Below the pieces are notes generated by a model that did not search any database, was not told the origin of the DNA, and saw only the letters and a list, made by a program, of their open reading frames with translations. A program made the translations under genes and the position numbers. 64,000 bases of DNA from Erinaceus europaeus (lineage: Eukaryota; Chordata; Mammalia; Eulipotyphla; Erinaceidae), in the NCBI RefSeq assembly GCF_950295315.1, contig NC_080175.1:88870161-88934160 (forward strand), read 5' to 3'. Of this stretch, positions 33,451 through 43,949 are shown piece after piece (positions within the stretch are counted from its first letter, which is position 1; every line of letters starts with the position of its first letter).

Positions 33451-33587
33451 GAAAAACAGGCACGGAGTTGTGGCTGCACTTGGTTGAGTGTGCATGTTGC
33501 AGTGCTTACAGTGCGCAGAGACCCAGCTTCCTGCCTCCCTTCTGCAGGGGAAAGCTTTGCGAGTAGTGAAGCAGGGCTGGTTTCTAC

Positions 33588-33591
33588 CTAC

Positions 33592-33662
<71 letters not shown>

Positions 33663-33904
33663 TTTCTTTCTCCCTTCCTTCCTTCCTTTCTTTCTCTCTC
33701 TTTCTTTCTTCCTTCCTTCTTTCTCTCTCTCCTTCTCTTTCTTTCTGTCTTTTCTTCTTTCTTTCTCCCCTTCCTTCCTTTCTTTCCCTCTCATTCATTA
33801 TCTCTCTTTCTTTCTTTCTCTCATTTATTCTCTCTCATTCATTCTCTTTCTTGCTTCCCTTCCTCCTTCTTTCATTCCATCCTTCCTTTTTTTCTTTTTT
33901 CTTC
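33588..33904. repeat. Long (CTTT)n / pyrimidine tract
   Basis: About 315 bases of CTTT with CCTT, CTCT and CATT variants, purest at 33591-33665. It is the expanded A-tail of the antisense SINE to its right and is responsible for 100-200 codon FLSFFLSF/KKERKKER frames. Confidence 0.95.
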
Positions 33905-34162
33905 CTTTTATTTTTTTGCCTCCAGGATTATTGCTGGCACTAAGAATCCCCTGCTTCTGGCGGCCATTCTTTTCGTGTTATTGGATAAGACAGAGAGACA
34001 TTGAGAGGGTAGAAGAAGATAGAAAGGAGGAGAGAAAGATACCTGCCAATCTGCTTCACCTTTCATGAACCAACCCGCCTGCAGGTGGGGACCCCGGGGC
34101 TCGAACCTGGATGCTTACGCCAGTCCTTGCACTTCATACTATGTGAGCTTTACCTGGTCCTA
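33905..34162 (-). mobile_element. SINE family A, antisense, nested in SINE B
   Basis: ttttttgcctccaggattat tail block, gataagacagagagacattg body, ggctcgaacctggatgcttac B-box complement. Confidence 0.88.
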
Positions 34163-34249
34163 AGGCTGCTTTCTTTATCTCCCCCATCTTCTCGATTTCT
34201 GGCTGTCTATATCCAATAAATAAAGACAATAAATAATAATAATAACAAT

Positions 34250-35445
34250 GAAGAAGAACTCTGAAAATCTTACATTCTGTAACTCTATGTATAAGAAAGA
34301 ATTGTATGAATAGGATAATTGGCCTGATTTCAGAGTAAAGTTCAAAAAGGAGAGAGAAACAATTATTGCTTTACTACCCAATAGTGCTCTTTGCTTTAGG
34401 CTTTGAGACCAGAACTCCTGATGACTAGATGAATGTCCAGTCAGTATAGCCATCAATCAGCCAAAACTCACTGGAACATAACCTGTCATCAGGTGTTCTT
34501 AGCGTTCATGATAATTACATTTGGAAATCCTGAGTTTTAGCTTCTAATTAACATATGTAGTAATCACAGTTGGGGCTGCAATTCTGATGATTTTATATAA
34601 AAGTGCTATTTGAAAGTTATACTTCAGTATTTACAGTATATTAAATTTGACCTGTATTATCTTTTTAATAAAAATAATCTTGTAAATTATGTATATTACA
34701 TATGTGAAGAATCCTTACATGGACTTTCCTCATAAAACACAAATGAATATGTACTTTTGATGATTAAAAAAAAAATCACCCTCCTTAATACTCTTGTTTT
34801 TTAATAAAATTAAATTAAATCTTAAATAGGGAAGACTCATGTTCCAGGCATGACAAGTGAATGACTAGTAAATAGTAGAAAGAAGCTCAATTCAAGGAGA
34901 ATGCAGAGTGATTATAAGCACTGAGGAGTGTCACGTTCATTCTCTACCTACACGACCAACAGCACCAGCTGAGAGAGAATCCTAGAAACTTTGGTTTCCA
35001 TTAGGTGACATTTCATAGAACCAACCTCATCCATTTCTTAAAACTGTTTTGCACTAATTAAAAACTATAAAGCATCTTGCAAATAAAATGCTACATACAT
35101 GCCTAATAAGGCTAATAACGTTTATAATGATACCAGCTGTTGAAATCCAACAGATATACGTAATTAATGGCAGTGGGGGTTCACCTACAGCTTTTCCATC
35201 TGCTTCATTGGAATACAATATCCAAAATTAAAGAAAAATAGCACACTTTTAAAAGTCAGAGTTTTCTTTCATGCCCATTATAAATTATATGTAGGTTTTA
35301 TATGAAACCTAAATATATATACTTTTCTTCTTGCTTTATGAAATTCCTGGAAGGAAAACCTTTTTATATTTTTCTTACTTATTTATTTGTTTGTTTATTT
35401 ATTTATGATCTTCACCATTCTGGCCTGACTTTTGGGGCTGGCTCT
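34250..35445. other. Unique AT-rich region, 1.2 kb
   Basis: No gene or repeat recognised. T-rich run (TTTA)n near 35380-35405. Confidence 0.5.
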
Positions 35446-35535
35446 CCTCCACTACTAGTGAGAATGTAAATTGGTCCAATCCCTGCATTTAAGGTCTTGA
35501 GATTCATCAGCATACTAGCTAGAAATGGACCTACC

Positions 35536-35820
35536 TGGGAGTTGGATGACAGTGCAGCGGGTTAAGTGCACATGGCGCAAAGCCCAAGGACCGGCATAAA
35601 GAACCTGGTTCAAGCCCCGGCTCCCCACATGCAGGGGAGTCGCTTCACAGGTGGTGAAGCAGGTCTGCAGGTGTCTGTCTTTCTCTCCTCATCTCTGTCT
35701 TCCCCTCCTCTCTCCATTTCTCTCTATCCTATCCAACAACGATGACATCAATAACTACAACAAGAAAACAAGGGCAACAAAAGGGAAAAATAACTAAATA
35801 TTAAAAAATAAATAAATAAA
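35536..35820 (+). mobile_element. SINE family A, short-tail, inserted in L1
   Basis: gggagttggatgacagtgca head, B box ggttcaagccccgg, CT body, AAATAAA tail. The L1 target aaatggacctacct is duplicated on both sides (about 35522 and 35817). Confidence 0.93.
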
Positions 35821-35990
35821 TGGACCTACCTAGTGACCCAGCAGTCTGTCTCCTAGGGATTTACCCAGAGAAAACAAAAGCACTTATCAGAAAAGACATA
35901 CATGTCTATGTTTGTAGCAGCACACTTTATAATAGCCCAAACTTGGAAACAACCCAGATGTTCAACGACAGTTGAATGACTAAGAAGGTT

Positions 35991-35996
<6 letters not shown>

Positions 35997-36029
<33 letters not shown>
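35997..36029. repeat. (AT)n microsatellite within L1 ORF2 remnant
   Basis: About 16 AT units where intact copies read gtggtatatatacacaatgg, so it expanded from a native short TATATA string. Confidence 0.92.
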
Positions 36030-36031
<2 letters not shown>

Positions 36032-36434
36032 TACTGTGCAGCTCTTAAATGTAAAGAGGTCATCTCCTCTCAATATCTTGGTCAGAATTTGAAGCTATGA
36101 TATTGAATGATAAAAGCAAGAAAGAGTAGTGTAATGTGATCTCACTTATAGGCAGAACTGTCCAGGAAAGGACAGTAATGGAAAACATTAAGTGAAATTT
36201 GGACCAGGTTAGTATATTGCACCAAAGGAGGGGACTCTGAGGAAGGAATGAAAAGAACAGGATGAAGGGACATTTGAGTCTGGTGTGTCTCTTAGACACC
36301 TGTCAAGGGGGAGCTGAGAGGCTATGCCTGTGTGTTAAAGACTGTACCATATAATACCACCACCAATAAAACAAACAAACAAAAAAATAAGAAAGAAAGA
36401 AAAAAACAGAAGCATAGTTGTAGATTGAGTTAAA

Positions 36435-37200
36435 CCTGGGTTTCATTTTTTGCATGACAAAGCAGGAACACTGTCCAGATGAGCTGTTTTGTTGATCTTG
36501 GAAGGAAATTGTTATAAGTATTTATTGAATTACCACCTTTCTTTCTAAACATATTTGTATATTAGGTACTTTAATGTCTTTTGTTTCTCTAACTTTGTGC
36601 AGATCTATATGCCAAACTCCATACATTCCATTCCATAGTTAATATAGACCCAGAACTTGATGTAAAGTATTTCTGCTAAAACTCTGTTTTATAACTGAGG
36701 AAGCTAAGGCAAGATGAACATTTACTACAGAGATCACTTTCAGAAATCTGAGAATATAGATTGATAACATAATTAAAGAGGTAGAGACCAAAAAATCTAA
36801 AATTTCCCTGCAACAATGCAAAGGTAAAAATGAATTATAATTATGCACTTTGAAAATCCAAACATTTGGGCTAACATGGTTTAAACTGTATTACTTATGA
36901 CAGTGCAATTTTCAGATACAGATATTTTGAGTATCTTCAGTTGCAACTTTCAAGTTAGAGAGAATAAAAACAGATTAGATGTTTAGATATTTGTGAAGAA
37001 ACTAAAAACACCTAAATTTCAGTATTTCTTGAAATGGATAGGATGTCAGAAGACATTTTTTTAAAAAGATATAGGATAAGTCTTTACCAAAGGAACCCAG
37101 GAGCAGAGTGATACTGAACTATGATACCTCAGTCCTTCATGCTTTTGTTTGGAAAAATGTAGAGAAAACAAAACTTAGCCTTCAAACACTAGCATAACAT
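36435..37200. other. Unique stretch
   Basis: No recognisable feature. Confidence 0.5.
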
Positions 37201-37215
37201 GAGAAAATAAACTGG

Positions 37216-37987
37216 ACTAAGGCAAGTATAAACCTATGGGACTAAATCAAATTAAAAAGCTTCTTCACAGCAAAAGAAACCACTACCCAAACCAACAGAC
37301 CCCTCACAGAATGGGAGAAGATCTTTACATGCCATACATCAGATAAGAGTTTAATAACCAACATATATAAAGAGCTTGCCAGACTCAACAACAAGACAAC
37401 AAATAACCCCATCCAAAAATGGGGGGAGGACTTGGACAGAATATTCACTACAGAAGAAATCCAAAAGGCCGAGAAACACATGAAAAAATGCTCCAAGTCT
37501 CTGATTGTCAGAGAAATGCAAATCAAGACAACAATGAGATATCACTTCACTCCTGTGAGAATGTCACACATCAGAAAAGGTAACAGCAGCAAATGCTGGA
37601 GAGGGTGTGGGGTCAAAGGAACCCTCCTGCACTGCTGGTGGGAATGTCAATTGGTCCAACCTCTGTGGAGAACAGTCTGGAGAACTCTCAGAAGGCTAGA
37701 AATGGACCTACCCTATGACCCTGCAATTCCCCTCCTGGGGATATATCCTAAGGAACCCAACACATCCATCCAAAAAGATCTGTGTACACATATGTTCTTG
37801 GCAGCACAATTTGTAATAGCCAAAACCTGGAAGCAACCCATGTGTCCAACACTACTCAGCTGTAAAAAATGGTGACTTCACCGTTTTCAGCCGATCTTGG
37901 ATGGACCTTGAAAAAATCATGTTGAGTGAAATAAGTCAGAAACTGAAGGATGAATATGGGATGATCTCACTCTCAGGCCGAAGTTGA
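37216..37987 (+). pseudogene. L1 ORF2 C-terminal fragment with 47-bp deletion
   Basis: Shows [13 protein letters not shown], the cysteine motif [24 protein letters not shown] and [17 protein letters not shown]. Compared with 17891-18522, about 47 bases are missing after ccaaca near 37854, removing the [20 protein letters not shown] segment and shifting frame. The native end LSGRS* is present in another frame at 37970-37987. 5'-truncated and inactive. Confidence 0.93.
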
Positions 37988-38062
37988 AAAACAAGATCAG
38001 AAAAGAAAACACAATTCGAACCTGAAATGGAATTGGAGTATTACAGCAAAGTAAAAGACTCT

Positions 38063-38083
38063 GGGTTGGGTGGGTGGGTGGGG
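38063..38083 (+). other. G-quadruplex-type motif in short L1 3'UTR
   Basis: Five G-tracts (ggg tt ggg t ggg t ggg t gggg) about 75 bp after the ORF2 stop, in the position equivalent to 18633-18661. Confidence 0.8.
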
Positions 38084-38286
38084 AAAAATAAATAAATAAA
38101 TAAAATTAAAAAAGAAAAAAAAAGAGAAAATAAACTGGGAGGAGTGTCAAGAATTCAGCCATGGTAAGTCAGAATAAATAGGAAAGTTCTTGGCAGATTT
38201 GTCAGTAAAGCCTAAACATAGAGAAGCTATATTAATAAGTAATATTAATAATTATGAATCTCCTCCTTTAAGACAATGAAAGTAAG

Positions 38287-38500
38287 GGACCAGGCAGTTT
38301 TGCACTTTGTAAATCTTGCACATGCCACCAAGCAGAAGGAACCTGCTTCAAGCCCTCAGACTCCACCTGCAGAAGGAAAGATTTCCAAGCAGTGAAGCAG
38401 TGGTGGAAGTGTCTCTCTTTTTCTCCCCCTCTCTACCTCCCCCTTTCCTCTCAATTTCTCTGTTTCTATTCAATAAATAATTTAAATAAAAACAACTAAA
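38287..38500 (+). mobile_element. SINE family B, sense
   Basis: gggaccaggcagttttgcac, weak B box gcttcaagccctc, CT body and ttcaataaataatttaaat tail. Confidence 0.82.
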
Positions 38501-38504
38501 ACAG

Positions 38505-39045
38505 TGACAGAAGGGAATAACAGCATAAAAGTTAAGACTTAAATTTTTAAGAAAATAGCCTCAATAACAAGTACATATCACAGAAGAATGATGCATATTG
38601 CAGTAGAAACTAATTTTAAAACATGATAATAGTAGTGCAGAGAGAGAGACAGAATAGAAAAGAGCTCAATAACTAACAACCTATTAATGATGGAATGAAA
38701 AGTATAAATGCATAGCTGAGGAAAACTGGGAAATGAGATTGATATAATGATCAAATCCAGGGGCCTATAGAATTGAGGAAAAACTACTCCAGAGTGAAAG
38801 AATAAATTTAACTCATCATATTTTTGCAAATGGAAATAAGGTTACACAATGAAGGGAAAAAGCATCTCAAATTGACAATGATTATCTAATACAAGGGTAT
38901 CTGCTATTGGAAAAGTACTGAATAAAAGAAATGAGTGAATATGGAAAGTGTAAACAGAATACAACAAGGGATAGATTGTAGTGATCAAAGGAAAAGTTTG
39001 ATTTGCAAAGCAATGTGTAAGTATATATGTAAGGGAAGACATAAT
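38505..39045. other. Unique stretch
   Basis: No recognisable feature. Confidence 0.5.
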
Positions 39046-39049
39046 GATC

Positions 39050-39243
39050 AAAACAAATTTTCCCACTTGGATAACTGCTTGCTTAGTTATTTCTGCTACC
39101 CAGATTTGAGCTGAGCCCCACTTCATTGGAGGAAACTTCAGTGCTATGGTGTCTTTCACTGACTCTGTCTCGGCCTTAAAAGTCATACTAGCGAGACAAA
39201 GCTCTAGCAACAATGAATAAGTAAATAAATAAATAAATACCTG
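39050..39243 (+). mobile_element. SINE family D, sense
   Basis: agatttgagctgagcccca (B box), cattggaggaaacttcagtg, ctatggtgtctttcactgac and an (AAAT)n tail at about 39222-39241. Confidence 0.7.
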
Positions 39244-39454
39244 TTACAAGAAAGACAGCATTACCATCCAAATACAACTTTTTAAACTATTGAATTTCAA
39301 ACATGAGTAATTCTTCAGATATCCTAAATAGCAAAATAAGTCATCCTTAAGGAAAATTTCGCTCTATCTTAAAAATATGGTTGGAGTTTATATGGAATGT
39401 CTCTATTTTTTATATTACATAATACTTGTTCTCATATTTAAGATGATGCATCAT

Positions 39455-39587
39455 TTCTTCTTTTTATATTTAATTATTTATTTCCTTTTTGTTGCCCTTG
39501 TTTTTATTGTTGTTGTAGTTATTATTGTTGTTGATGTCATTTTTGTTAGATAGGACAGAGAGAAATAGAGAGAGGAGGGGAAGACTA
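39455..39587 (-). mobile_element. SINE family A, antisense, head missing
   Basis: Tail ttatttcctttttgttgccc and purine body up to gagaggaggggaaga, then it stops abruptly. The tRNA-like half is absent, so it is a 5'-truncated insertion. Confidence 0.9.
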
Positions 39588-39629
39588 GTATTCTTATATC
39601 TGTATATTATAAATCCTTTACTCTATTTA

Positions 39630-39780
39630 CTATTTTTCCTTTTTATTTCTTTTTTGTTCTTTCTTTTACTGGAGCACGGCTCAGCTCTGGCTTATGGTGG
39701 TACTAGGGAGTGGGTTGGGACTTCAAAGCCTCAGGTGTGACTATCTTTAGTATAACTATTATGCTTTCTCCCCAGCTCTA
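39630..39780 (-). mobile_element. SINE family C, antisense
   Basis: actggagcacggctcagctc, tggcttatggtggtactagg, ttatgctttctccccagctc. Confidence 0.8.
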
Positions 39781-39784
39781 AATC

Positions 39785-40135
39785 TATTACTCTGAAAATT
39801 CTATATAAACTCTCAAAATATTGACTTAAGGATTAGCAATGCCCATATTTTCCTATTTTTCTGTTAAAATTTGTAAGTAATGCTCTTTCTAGACAATATG
39901 CAATAGCTTGTTTTCTTTACTCCAAGCATTTTTTGAATGACTTCTGTATTTCAGTTACTATTCTAAGTTATACAGGCATTGTAGTGAATAGAATTAAAAA
40001 GATGTTATGTTCTCAAGATGCTGATGCAAGAAAGAGACAGAGAATAAGCATAAGAAATAAGTTCTCAGCATATTACAAGTTGCTGTTGTGAGGGGCAGGG
40101 GGTACCTGGAGAGTATAGCCTTTCCAAGCTTGACC
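39785..40135. other. Unique stretch
   Basis: No recognisable feature. A short TC/TG-rich and CCCT-rich tract follows at 40141-40236. Confidence 0.5.
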
Positions 40136-40140
40136 TGTGG

Positions 40141-40236
40141 GTCTCTCTCTCTGTGTGTGTGTATCCAGGTCATCATGTGAGTGCTTCCTCTGTTCTCTCT
40201 CTCCCTCTCTCTCTCTTTCCCTCCCTCCCTCCCTCC
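40141..40236. repeat. CT-rich simple tract
   Basis: tctctctctctgtgtgtgtg, then later blocks of CTCT and CCCT. Confidence 0.8.
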
Positions 40237-40324
40237 CTATTTCTCAGTTTTTCCAAGTGAAATTTAAAATTCCTGAAAATGAAGTTCTTTCCTCAATTCT
40301 TTATTGAGATAATATGTGGCAGCT

Positions 40325-40844
40325 TCTTTTTTTATTATTAATTTTTAATTTATAAAAAGGAAACATTGAGAAAACCATAGGATAAGAGGGGTACAACCTT
40401 GCACAATCCCCACCACCAGACCTCCATATCCCATTCCCTCCCCTGATAGCTTTCCTATTCTTTAACCCTCTGGGAATATGGACCCATGATCATTGTGGGA
40501 TACAGTAGGTTGAAGGTCTGGTTTCTGTAATTGAACATGGGTATTGACAAGTTGATCCATACTCCCAGCCTGCCTTTCTCTTTCCCTAGTGGGGAAGGGC
40601 TCTGGGGAAGCGGAGGAGCTCCAAGGCACATTGGTGGGGTTGTCTGTCTATGGAAGTCTGGTTGTATACTGCTAGCATCTGGAACCCTGTGGCTGAAAAG
40701 AGAGTTAACATACAAAGCCAAACAAACATGGAACTAAAGGCTAGAATAGTGCAGATGAAGTGTTGGGGGGGGTCCTCCATTTTGTAGATAGCTAGTAGGC
40801 ATATTTTAGTTATATTTCAAAGGGCCTGTAGCTATACTAGTGTT

Positions 40845-40877
<33 letters not shown>

Positions 40878-41030
40878 TTTTATTTTGCCTGAGCCTGAAA
40901 TCTGATATGCAGGTGGATCCAAGTTATTGTCTGGAGAGATGGTGCCATGGCTGGGAAAGGGACCAGAAAGCTGGATCAGGGAAGAGAGTAGCTTCCCAAT
41001 ATGGGAAAGGGACATGTGTTGGGATGCTCT
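40325..41030 (-). mobile_element. Antisense long-type L1 3'UTR
   Basis: Terminus complement at left (aaaaccataggataagagggg), through gaagtgttggggggggtcct (40757-40776), into the central block at right (gaagagagtagcttcccaat). It has the central segment missing from the 16937 copies and a CT run at 40848-40876. 5'-truncated near 41030. Confidence 0.88.
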
Positions 41031-41087
41031 TCCCCCATAACAATATGTTCTAAAGAGGATAGAAAAATTTTTTAAAATAGGCTACAA

Positions 41088-41272
41088 TAGGAGTCGGTGA
41101 TGACACATGTAGCACAGTGCATGTGTTACAATTTAAAAAGTTCCTTGTTCAACCACCTGGTCCCCACCTGCAGGAGAGAAGGAGTGCTGCATGTGTTTCT
41201 GTCTCTTTCTCTCCATGTAGCCCCTTTCCCTCAGTTTTTCTGTTCTATTAAATAAAACTAATAGTTTTAAAT
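41088..41272 (+). mobile_element. SINE family B, sense
   Basis: ggagtcggtgatgacacatg, weak B box cttgttcaaccacc, CT-rich body, tail attaaataaaactaatag. Confidence 0.75.
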
Positions 41273-41472
41273 ACAGTAAGGCAGGCACATGTAGAACAAG
41301 ACAGTTGTGGCATTTTAGATGAGGGTAGCTGGCATTTTAGATGAAGTTCTTGGGTAGCAGAATGAGAAAAGGCTGGGTGAAACTCCAGAATTAGCCCTCT
41401 GAAGATCTGAGCAACAACCTCTAAACTGAGAAAACACTGAGGCAGAATATGCCATTTAAGAAAAGTATGTCC

Positions 41473-41795
41473 TGGGGGTGGCGCAGTAGCGCAGCAGGTT
41501 AAGTGCACATGGTGTGAAGCGCAAGGACCAGCTCAAGAATCCTGGTTCCAGCCCCCAGATCCCCCTGCAGAGAGGGTCACTTCAGGAGCAGTGAAGCTGG
41601 TCTGCAGGTGTCTATCTTTCTCTCCCCCTCTCTGTCTTCCTCTCCTCTCTCCATTTCTCTCTGTCCTATCCAACAATAACAATAATAACCACAACAATGA
41701 TAAAACAAAAAGGGCAACAAAGGGGAAAAAATAGCCTCCAGTGGATTCATAGTGCAGGCACCAAGCCCCAGCAATAACCCTGGAGGCAAAAAAGA
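41473..41795 (+). mobile_element. SINE family A, long-tail type, sense
   Basis: gggggtggcgcagtagcgca head, B box ctggttccagcccc, CT body, long tail block (agcaataaccctggaggc). Imperfect TSDs aagaaaagtatgtc (about 41458) and aagaaaagaatgtc (about 41796). Confidence 0.93.
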
Positions 41796-41884
41796 AAGAA
41801 AAGAATGTCATTTTAAAGATAGCAGATGAACCAGTGTCTCTGAGAAAAAGGGAAAATAGTAAGAAGCAAGGAACCTTAATAACT

Positions 41885-42665
41885 TTTGATTTTTTAAAAA
41901 AAAATATTTATAAAATGGAAATCCTGACAAGACCATAGGATAAGAGAGCAACAATTCCACACAATTCCCAGCATCAGGACTCCATATCCCATCCCCTCCC
42001 CTGATAGCTTTCCTATTCTTTATCCCTCTGGGAGTATGAACCCAGGATCATTATGGGTTGCAGAAGGTGGAAGGTCTGGCTTCTGGAATTGCTTCTCCTC
42101 TGGTCTTGGGCATTGGCAGGTCAATCCATACTCCCAGCCTGCCTCTCTCTTTTTCTAGTTGGGCGGGGCTCTGGAGAGGTGGGATTCCAGGACACATTGG
42201 TGGGGTCCTCTGCCCAGGGAAGTCAGGTTGGCATCATGATAGTATCTGCAACATGGTGGCTGAAAAAGAGTTCAGATATGAAGCAGAACAAATTGTTGAC
42301 TAATCATGAACCTAAAGGCAAGAATATTGCAGATGAAGATTTGGGATGTCTGTTTTGGAAAAAGTTAGTAGGTCTATTTTAGGTATATTCCAAGGGGCCC
42401 ATGACTATTAGTTTTTGCCTGCGCCTGACATCTAATATGCAGGTGGACCCAGGTTATTGTCTGGGGAGATGTTGTCATAGCTGGAAAAAGGACTAGAAAC
42501 CTGGATTATGGAGGAGAGTAGCTACTAAAATATGAGGAAAGTATATAAATACTGTTAACTGTGAACCCCATTGATTTGATCGGGACCCCGTATTCAGCAC
42601 CGGAACCTATGTAAACACAAAATGTGGGTTAAGACGTATAGGGATGCAGAGGTTATATAGGTTCC
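41885..42665 (-). mobile_element. Antisense long-type L1 3'UTR
   Basis: Terminus complement agaccataggataagagagc at left. The central block near 42410-42520 (attgtctggggagatgttgt) is present. Ends near 42665 (gatgcagaggttatataggt). Confidence 0.86.
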
Positions 42666-42669
42666 TGTG

Positions 42670-43755
42670 CAAGTTTTGAGTGTTTACTGAGTTAGAGCCC
42701 AAAACATTGCTGTCTTGTGCATTGCTCGAGAAGATCAAGCTACCAATCTCTCATCTCCCAAGTTCCTTCCATACCTTTTTGTAATCAGTTCGGCCCTCCT
42801 GGTGCAAATATTAGCAGTCACTAATTTGCTTTCTGTCATAAGTTTTGTCTTCTCTAAAAATTCATATTTGTGAGGTCAGACAATATGCGATTTCTGATTA
42901 TTTTTTTGTTTAACATATCCATCCCGTTTGTACCTATGGGAGGTTTATTTTTTTTCTATTAACAAGTAGTCCCTTATTTATGTATATACTGTAATTTGTG
43001 CTCATTTATCAATAGAAATTTGAGCTATTACTTTTTAGATTATGAGTAAATCTACTATACATATTCAGTTAGAAATCTACTTGGTGTACATCTATTTTCA
43101 TTTTTACTTAAAATCTAAGATCATATATTGGTACATATTTTACTTTTTTAAGGAAATTTTCCCTTCAAGTGGTTGTATCATTTTATATTGTGTCACTTAA
43201 AAAGCCTTGTTAAAACTTGTTCTCTTTTTGTTCCTAGTAGATGAACTGTGTAATCTAATTGTGACTTTAATTTTTCTTTTTCAGTTAATACTTGTATTGA
43301 CATACTTTTCTGACTATGTAACATCCCTTTATTTATCTGTATACATTATTTAGTCATTCAATTATTTACATGTATTATTAATAATATTTGTAAATCCTGT
43401 TCATACTCTGGATTTCAATTCTTTGTTAATAGCATGTTAAACAAGAGATGCCTATTAGATGTCCATCGAAGGGACTTAAGTTGGAAGTTCAGAGACAACA
43501 CCATGCTAAATATTTTTACTAGAACTGGCAGTTTGTAGCATACACTTAAAGTTATGAAACTGAATGGAGTATCAAATTGACTGTGATAACTAATATAAAA
43601 AATGAGAGGCAAGCCTAGGACTGAGATATACTAGCAGCGACATTTGGAAGGAAGTGAAGAAGCCAGCAGAGAAAACAGAATGAATAACCCATATAATGAG
43701 GGGGGGGGGTAGAGTGTTATTTCCTAGGAGGCCAGTGGAGAAAGCACATTAAAAA
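42670..43755. other. Unique AT-rich region, 1.1 kb
   Basis: No gene or repeat recognised. A G10 run near 43700-43710. Confidence 0.5.
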
Positions 43756-43759
43756 TGTG

Positions 43760-43945
43760 TGCTTACAGTTTAACATGGTGTATTACACCAAAGCAAAGGA
43801 CTCTGGGGAGGGAGAGAGAGAGAGAGAAGGTGGATAGGAAGACAATTCTGGGGTCCTATTATATAATGAAATTGTATGCATATGTCAATGATTGCATTGT
43901 AAAGCATTAACTCCCCTCTGTAAAAATTTAAAATAAAAAAATGTG
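43760..43945 (+). mobile_element. L1 short-lineage 3'UTR end, sense
   Basis: catggtgtattacaccaaag, caaaggactctggggaggga and gcattgtaaagcattaactc with an A-rich tail; the generic mammalian L1 3' terminus. (GA)n at 43818-43834. Confidence 0.78.
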
Positions 43946-43949
43946 TGTG

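Larger units (their letters stand above)
33455..34245 (+). mobile_element. SINE family B, sense, split by a nested SINE A
   Basis: Left part 33455-33585 (cttggttgagtgtgcatgtt ... gtagtgaagcagggctgg). Right part 34163-34245 (ggctgctttctttatctccc ... caataaataaagacaat). The repeated ggctg(g/c)tttct at both edges is the TSD of the SINE A inserted between them. Confidence 0.82.
35446..36430 (+). mobile_element. L1 ORF2 end plus short-type 3'UTR, sense
   Basis: agtgagaatgtaaattggtcc, tggacctacctagtgaccc, gtagcagcacactttataat and tggaaacaacccagatgttc are ORF2 landmarks. The 3'UTR ends with ccaccaccaataaaacaaac. It is interrupted by a SINE at 35536-35820 and an AT repeat at 35997-36029. The frame is broken. 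Confidence 0.85.
37216..38123 (+). mobile_element. 5'-truncated L1 with perfect 15-bp TSDs, short 3'UTR
   Basis: gagaaaataaactgg occurs at 37201-37215 and again at 38124-38138, bracketing the ORF2 C-terminal region, a 3'UTR of about 100 bp with a G-rich motif (38063-38083), and an (AAAT)n/A-rich tail. This is a different 3'UTR lineage from the long-type copies, although ORF2 is clearly related. Confidence 0.96.

Noticed and set aside
33436..34068. Long KKERKKER / FLSFFLSF frames on both strands
   Set aside because: Translations of a CTTT/GAAA tract that is the tail of a nested SINE.
37432..37875. 147-codon frame as an independent zinc-knuckle protein
   Set aside because: It is the C-terminal part of L1 ORF2 within a TSD-bounded, 5'-truncated insertion.
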